Shown here piece by piece: positions 22,119-25,740 of a stretch of 25,740 nucleotides of DNA. Position 1 is the first letter of the stretch. Each line of letters opens with the position of its first letter. The notes under the pieces are model-generated. The model had not been told where the DNA came from. It was given only the letters and a program-made list of their open reading frames with translations, and ran no database searches. Where the stretch lies: positions 1 through 25,740 of the IMG/VR virus record IMGVR_UViG_3300025000_000391. One strand, 5' to 3'. The DNA is from a virus. The position numbers and the translations under genes are program-made.

Positions 22119-22823
22119 TTAATCATGTTCATGGATTATAACATCCGATGGGAGATTAATTTTAATAAGATACCTATCTTTGAAATATCCGGGTGGTTTC
22201 AAAAGCATAGTACTTGGGAATCCTTTACGTAAGCGCCCACTAAAAGTTCCCTTATTTATACCATATTGCTTCGCCCACATACCCATAGTTTTCGTTACTC
22301 CATTAATCGTTATGTGCACATTACTTCTAGTATTATTATTTTGCTCGGACGAAGTTGACCAACGACAATTAGATGGCTCGTAGTTACCATCATTATTGAT
22401 TCGATCGATTGATAAATTAGATTGATAACCGCTTCTCATAGCCCATTCAATAAACGTTTTTAATCCAGTCTTTTCATCTAACCATTCATCACAAATTTTA
22501 ATTCCTCTACCACCATAATTTTTATATGATATGGTTGAAGTCTTTAAACAACGACTCTTCATACCATATAATATACCATATAATCTATTGTAGCTAAAAC
22601 CATGCTTAGTGTTACTTTTTAAAATACTAACTTTTCGCACACATCCACAATTGGTAGATATTCCTCGAACTAAACTATTAGAGCTAACATATCTTCGAGT
22701 TTTATCAGAACAACTACATTCACATAAAAATGAAGTTCTCTTTAAATAGTTTATTAACATTGGAGAATCAACTATTGTCCATAATCCAAATTTTTCTCCA
22801 GGTTTAATATCCAAACGCCTCAT
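22119..22823 (-). CDS. Free-standing HNH homing endonuclease, 234 aa
   Basis: The N-terminal CECSC region may bind zinc. The HNH core is clear: YKNYGGRGIKICDEW, then LSIDRINNDGNYEPSNCRWS and EQNNNTRSN. A C-terminal helix-turn-helix-like segment (MGMWAKQYGINKGTFSGRLRKG) should bind DNA. It lies between the DNA polymerase and radical SAM genes with its SD (AGGGGTG) overlapping the polymerase stop, a typical place for endonucleases that cut near conserved genes. No intron around it was found. Confidence 0.88.
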   Translation of the reverse strand: MRRLDIKPGEKFGLWTIVDSPMLINYLKRTSFLCECSCSDKTRRYVSSNSLVRGISTNCGCVRKVSILKSNTKHGFSYNRLYGILYGMKSRCLKTSTISYKNYGGRGIKICDEWLDEKTGLKTFIEWAMRSGYQSNLSIDRINNDGNYEPSNCRWSTSSEQNNNTRSNVHITINGVTKTMGMWAKQYGINKGTFSGRLRKGFPSTMLLKPPGYFKDRYLIKINLPSDVIIHEHD

Positions 22824-22835
22824 TTATATACACCC

Positions 22836-24770
22836 CTAAATCTTTAAAATATTAGAAAAATACTCATATCTGGATGTCTTAATAGTTTCTAATTGAAGAG
22901 ACTCAAGAATACTGGTAAATCTTGACAGATTATCATTCACAATAGTATCGACATCAATAAACACCCTCAACCAATCTGGAATATTTGGAAATGAACGTGG
23001 GATAGCAAATGCCTGTACACCTTTTTCTGAAATAGCTTTTTCCGGATTATTAAATACCCTTTCTAAGAAAATATTATAATAATCTTCATTCACCCCTTTT
23101 AGTTTTTCTAATTCAGACAGTGTGCCAAGTTTTACTTTAACAATGTCTAATTTCTCAGGTAACTGAATCTCCATATCCGGGTAAATGTAATTAAATGCTA
23201 TAACCGCCCTAAAACCCGTTTCCCTGAATGGGAATTTATATGCAGAAAACGATTTAACGGACTTTGGCAATAGAAAGTCTTTCTCACCATTAATAAGAGA
23301 TGTTCTTACAATATCCTCGAATCTTTCCAACTCTCTTAATATTTCAGATATATTGATATCTGGACTATCTATCATTTTAGTTTTAACCAAATTAGTAAAA
23401 AATACTTTAGTGGCTTCCCTTGTAGTAGACTTCATAAAGTCATGTCCTGAAATAGCAGTACGTGGTGGAAATATCTCAACTCCTTCACGGAGTCGTATAT
23501 TAGTTACGTAGCGCTTTTTTTTAGGTGCTAGGATAACTCGTATTTGGAAAAACTCATTTTTCATATTAATTTTAGGTCGGTATTTTTTAGGCACATGTGA
23601 ATATTTACAATACCTAGCTAAAACTAAAGTTATCATTTCTGTCATAAAATAACACATTATATTGATAATAATAAATTTCATTTGATCGGGATCTTTATTA
23701 AATAATTTAGTATTATTCATAACAATATTACTCTGTATTGCAATAAACCATGGATTTAAATGAATGAAATTTGAGTCGGTGTCTATAACTAGTACACTCT
23801 TACGAACATCGTTCTTCAATCTTTGAATTCTATCAAAAGCAAAATGGTTGTAAAAAACAAATTGCCCATAATAATCCCAGAGTTCTTTTAAATCAGATTT
23901 AATAATATCTGGTACTTTACTTGGATTTTTAAACTCATCCACTTTTAACATAACTGAAGTTAACATATTATTTATCTTTCTTAGACTAGAAAATTCATAT
24001 AAGTTATTCTTAAAATATATTCTATTAATATCTCTCTGATTTAGGTTTAATATATAACAGAATAGTATATCCTCATATGAATCTTTATAATCCTGGAAAT
24101 TTGATTTTAATCTCTTTATTAATAACTCTACTGATATATTAGGTAGGAATCTATCATCTAAAACTTTCTTCTCATGAATAATATTCTCCATGAAATTCAT
24201 GCAATCATCTAAGTCTATAAATGTTACATTATTAGTTAAGAACGCTTCATAGGCTAACTCTGTTGTAGATATTATAGATTGGCCAGTAGATGTTGTACTA
24301 CTGGCCGTATAGAGGTTGAAGAAGTTTGATTTTCGGTTCCCGGAACAGCCATAGAAGGAATTTGCGTTGATTTTCTCAGTTCCCTGAAGCCTATCAAATG
24401 TGGCATACTCATATGATTTCCTGTCAAATTCTTTAAGTTTGTCCTTATATGATTTTCTTAAAGTTAGGAAATTATCCAACATTACTGCTGAGGGATTGAG
24501 TTCTTGATCCTGATTCTTAAAGAATACTCCAAATCCAGCAGCTATAGGTTTAGTTCTGTCATACCAATCAATTAAAGTAAGTAAATCAACGTCTATCTCC
24601 TTATGGTTATAGTTATTATGAATTTTTCCTTTTGGACTAACTGCTCTTTCCGAAGCAATGCTTTTAATGAATTTACTAAGTTCCTTCTCGTTTAAATCAG
24701 GGTACATGGTAGAGAATATAGATACATAATGATTTTTCCAATCAGTTAGAAATTTACCTTGTTTACTCAT
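22836..24770 (-). CDS. Family B DNA polymerase, C-terminal catalytic part (fingers, palm motif C, thumb), 644 aa
   Basis: Motif B is KINANSFYG (133-141) after a basic helix LRKSYKDKLKEFD (104-116); motif C is VIDTDS (328-333); KKKRY (417-421) is the conserved primer-binding motif. No DxxSLYPS motif A and no exonuclease motifs are present, so the enzyme must be completed by another polypeptide. The region between motifs B and C is long (about 190 residues against 60-100 usual). The start ATG overlaps the upstream stop (ATGA), which argues against a frameshifted longer ORF here. It replicates the phage genome. Confidence 0.85.
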   Translation of the reverse strand: MSKQGKFLTDWKNHYVSIFSTMYPDLNEKELSKFIKSIASERAVSPKGKIHNNYNHKEIDVDLLTLIDWYDRTKPIAAGFGVFFKNQDQELNPSAVMLDNFLTLRKSYKDKLKEFDRKSYEYATFDRLQGTEKINANSFYGCSGNRKSNFFNLYTASSTTSTGQSIISTTELAYEAFLTNNVTFIDLDDCMNFMENIIHEKKVLDDRFLPNISVELLIKRLKSNFQDYKDSYEDILFCYILNLNQRDINRIYFKNNLYEFSSLRKINNMLTSVMLKVDEFKNPSKVPDIIKSDLKELWDYYGQFVFYNHFAFDRIQRLKNDVRKSVLVIDTDSNFIHLNPWFIAIQSNIVMNNTKLFNKDPDQMKFIIINIMCYFMTEMITLVLARYCKYSHVPKKYRPKINMKNEFFQIRVILAPKKKRYVTNIRLREGVEIFPPRTAISGHDFMKSTTREATKVFFTNLVKTKMIDSPDINISEILRELERFEDIVRTSLINGEKDFLLPKSVKSFSAYKFPFRETGFRAVIAFNYIYPDMEIQLPEKLDIVKVKLGTLSELEKLKGVNEDYYNIFLERVFNNPEKAISEKGVQAFAIPRSFPNIPDWLRVFIDVDTIVNDNLSRFTSILESLQLETIKTSRYEYFSNILKI

Positions 24771-25162
24771 TTAACATTACCTACTTTAATAAAGATATAA
24801 TATCTATTAGGTTCAATATGTTTTAATTTAGGTAAATCTGGTTCATCAAGCATTGTACAGATATGTAGAGTATATAATTCTTCTGCTGATAAACTACCCC
24901 AGTCCCATTCAACATTACCATAGTTCATTCGTATAAGACGATAATCACATAGAGCAAGATGTTCTTCCAAATACTCATCCAAAACTATATCCTGATCATC
25001 ATAATTATCATCAGATTCAATATATAACAATACATTTCCACTGGGTAATAAATAAAGATTATCATAACTTTTAAGCAAATTAAACTCATCACTAACAGCA
25101 TCGTTTGATAATTCTAGTAATATCTTTTCGTAAGCTTCACCTGTTAATAATAAAACAATCAT
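24767..25162 (-). CDS. Hypothetical acidic protein, paralogue of the upstream gene, 131 aa
   Basis: The ATG at 25162 was chosen because it follows the upstream stop by one base and aligns with the paralogue; an ATG at 25177 in the same frame is possible. It shares with the next gene an N-terminal VLLL/VILL strand, a 'SDEFNLLKS..NLYLLPSGNVLLYIES' segment (SDENNLLKS..NVYYLKTGHIILFFED there) and an ending PNRYYIFI/PTKYYIFI. It overlaps the polymerase gene by four bases. Confidence 0.75.
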   Translation of the reverse strand: MIVLLLTGEAYEKILLELSNDAVSDEFNLLKSYDNLYLLPSGNVLLYIESDDNYDDQDIVLDEYLEEHLALCDYRLIRMNYGNVEWDWGSLSAEELYTLHICTMLDEPDLPKLKHIEPNRYYIFIKVGNVK

Positions 25163-25163
25163 A

Positions 25164-25571
25164 TCATTCACCATCATTTATATTAATAAAGATATAATAT
25201 TTAGTTGGATCAAGTTTTATTGCTTCGGATTTTAAATCAGGCATGACTAAGTGGGTGTATGCATATAACTCATGACCATCATTATCACCCATCTCATTAA
25301 CCCCACCATAACCATCAACTTCAACGAAACGATATTCTTCATCATCAAGAGTTGCTAATAACTGCATCATATTACCGACGTCTTGAATATGAGAATACCA
25401 TTTACTATCTTCAAAGAATAAAATAATATGTCCGGTTTTTAAATAATATACATTACCATTACTTTTCAATAGATTATTTTCATCTGAAATAGAGTTATCT
25501 TTCATCCATTTTACACCTTTTAAATAAGCGGAACTATTTAATAATATAACTACTGTACTTCTTTCTGACAT
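25164..25571 (-). CDS. Hypothetical acidic protein, paralogue of the downstream gene, 135 aa
   Basis: GAGGA lies eight bases before the ATG at 25571. It is strongly similar in layout to the 131-residue product that follows and probably arose with it by tandem duplication. Both precede the DNA polymerase part in one operon with overlapping stops and starts. Function unknown. Confidence 0.75.
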   Translation of the reverse strand: MSERSTVVILLNSSAYLKGVKWMKDNSISDENNLLKSNGNVYYLKTGHIILFFEDSKWYSHIQDVGNMMQLLATLDDEEYRFVEVDGYGGVNEMGDNDGHELYAYTHLVMPDLKSEAIKLDPTKYYIFININDGE

Positions 25572-25626
25572 ATAAATCATCCTCATTTCTTTATAATACT
25601 AAATTAATAATATATAAATTCATATT

Positions 25627-25638
25627 TATTAAAATGTT
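25627..25638 (-). promoter_or_regulatory. Candidate late promoter AACA-N6-TA of the polymerase operon
   Basis: AACATTTTAATA on the - strand, 56 nt before the ATG at 25571. The leader is longer than in the other cases. Confidence 0.4.
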
Positions 25639-25705
25639 AATAAGACATTAATTTGTTATCTACTATAGAAATTAGTTTTCATATGGTGGTAAAAATATAT
25701 TAATG

Positions 25706-25717
25706 AACAATTAAATA
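25706..25717 (+). promoter_or_regulatory. Candidate late promoter AACA-N6-TA of a gene beyond the window
   Basis: AACAATTAAATA on the + strand, followed by the SD GGAGTTGAAG at 25731-25740, the same SD as at 7057. The start codon must lie just outside the window. Confidence 0.5.
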
Positions 25718-25740
25718 AAAAATGTTTATAGGAGTTGAAG

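Overview
The window looks like a piece of a very AT-rich jumbo tailed-phage genome of the phiKZ-like group, closest in style to the Bacillus phages PBS1/AR9. It carries a split multisubunit RNA polymerase beta-prime gene, a divergent family B DNA polymerase fragment, a primase, a GroEL-like chaperonin, a radical SAM enzyme and virion/fibre genes. Strong Shine-Dalgarno (SD) sites (AAGGAGG, GGAGTTGAAG) and a TnpB element suggest a Firmicutes host. This assignment rests on protein motifs read by eye; no database search was run.

Layout. 1-4237 (+): the end of a small phage protein with a possible -1 frameshift extension, an unknown protein, then the N-terminal half of RNA polymerase beta-prime. 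The beta-prime gene is cut into four exons by three group I introns. Two of them split the catalytic NGDYDGD motif and leave a 9-nt exon (Y-D-G) between them; the middle intron carries a GIY-YIG endonuclease. 4238-5045 has no recognisable gene and lies between two strong hairpins. 5046-6920 (-) holds three probable virion-associated genes. 7072-9661 (+) is a fibre module ending in an SGNH-type esterase domain. 9742-10620 (+) holds four tiny genes. 10607-11930 (-) is a TnpB element with its omega-RNA end. 12199-25571 (-) is a long replication/expression block: primase, a two-intron conserved gene of unknown function, a basic protein, chaperonin, a putative ssDNA-binding protein, small unknown genes, a radical SAM enzyme, an HNH endonuclease, a DNA polymerase C-terminal half, and a pair of paralogous small proteins. 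A + strand gene begins just past the right edge.

Mobile DNA is a main theme. Four short group I introns without ORFs (255-288 nt) share their core sequence and sit in two genes on opposite strands; each has its own guide sequence matching its exon. A fifth, unrelated intron carries the GIY-YIG gene. There is also a free-standing HNH gene, a TnpB element, and a second solo copy of the TnpB right end/omega-RNA 8.7 kb away without tnpB.

Regulation. AACA-N6-TA occurs upstream of eight transcription units, in five of them about 30 nt before the start codon. This matches my recollection of the AR9 non-virion RNA polymerase late promoter. Several start codons are coupled to upstream stops, and the primase has an 8-codon leader ORF behind a 17-bp hairpin.
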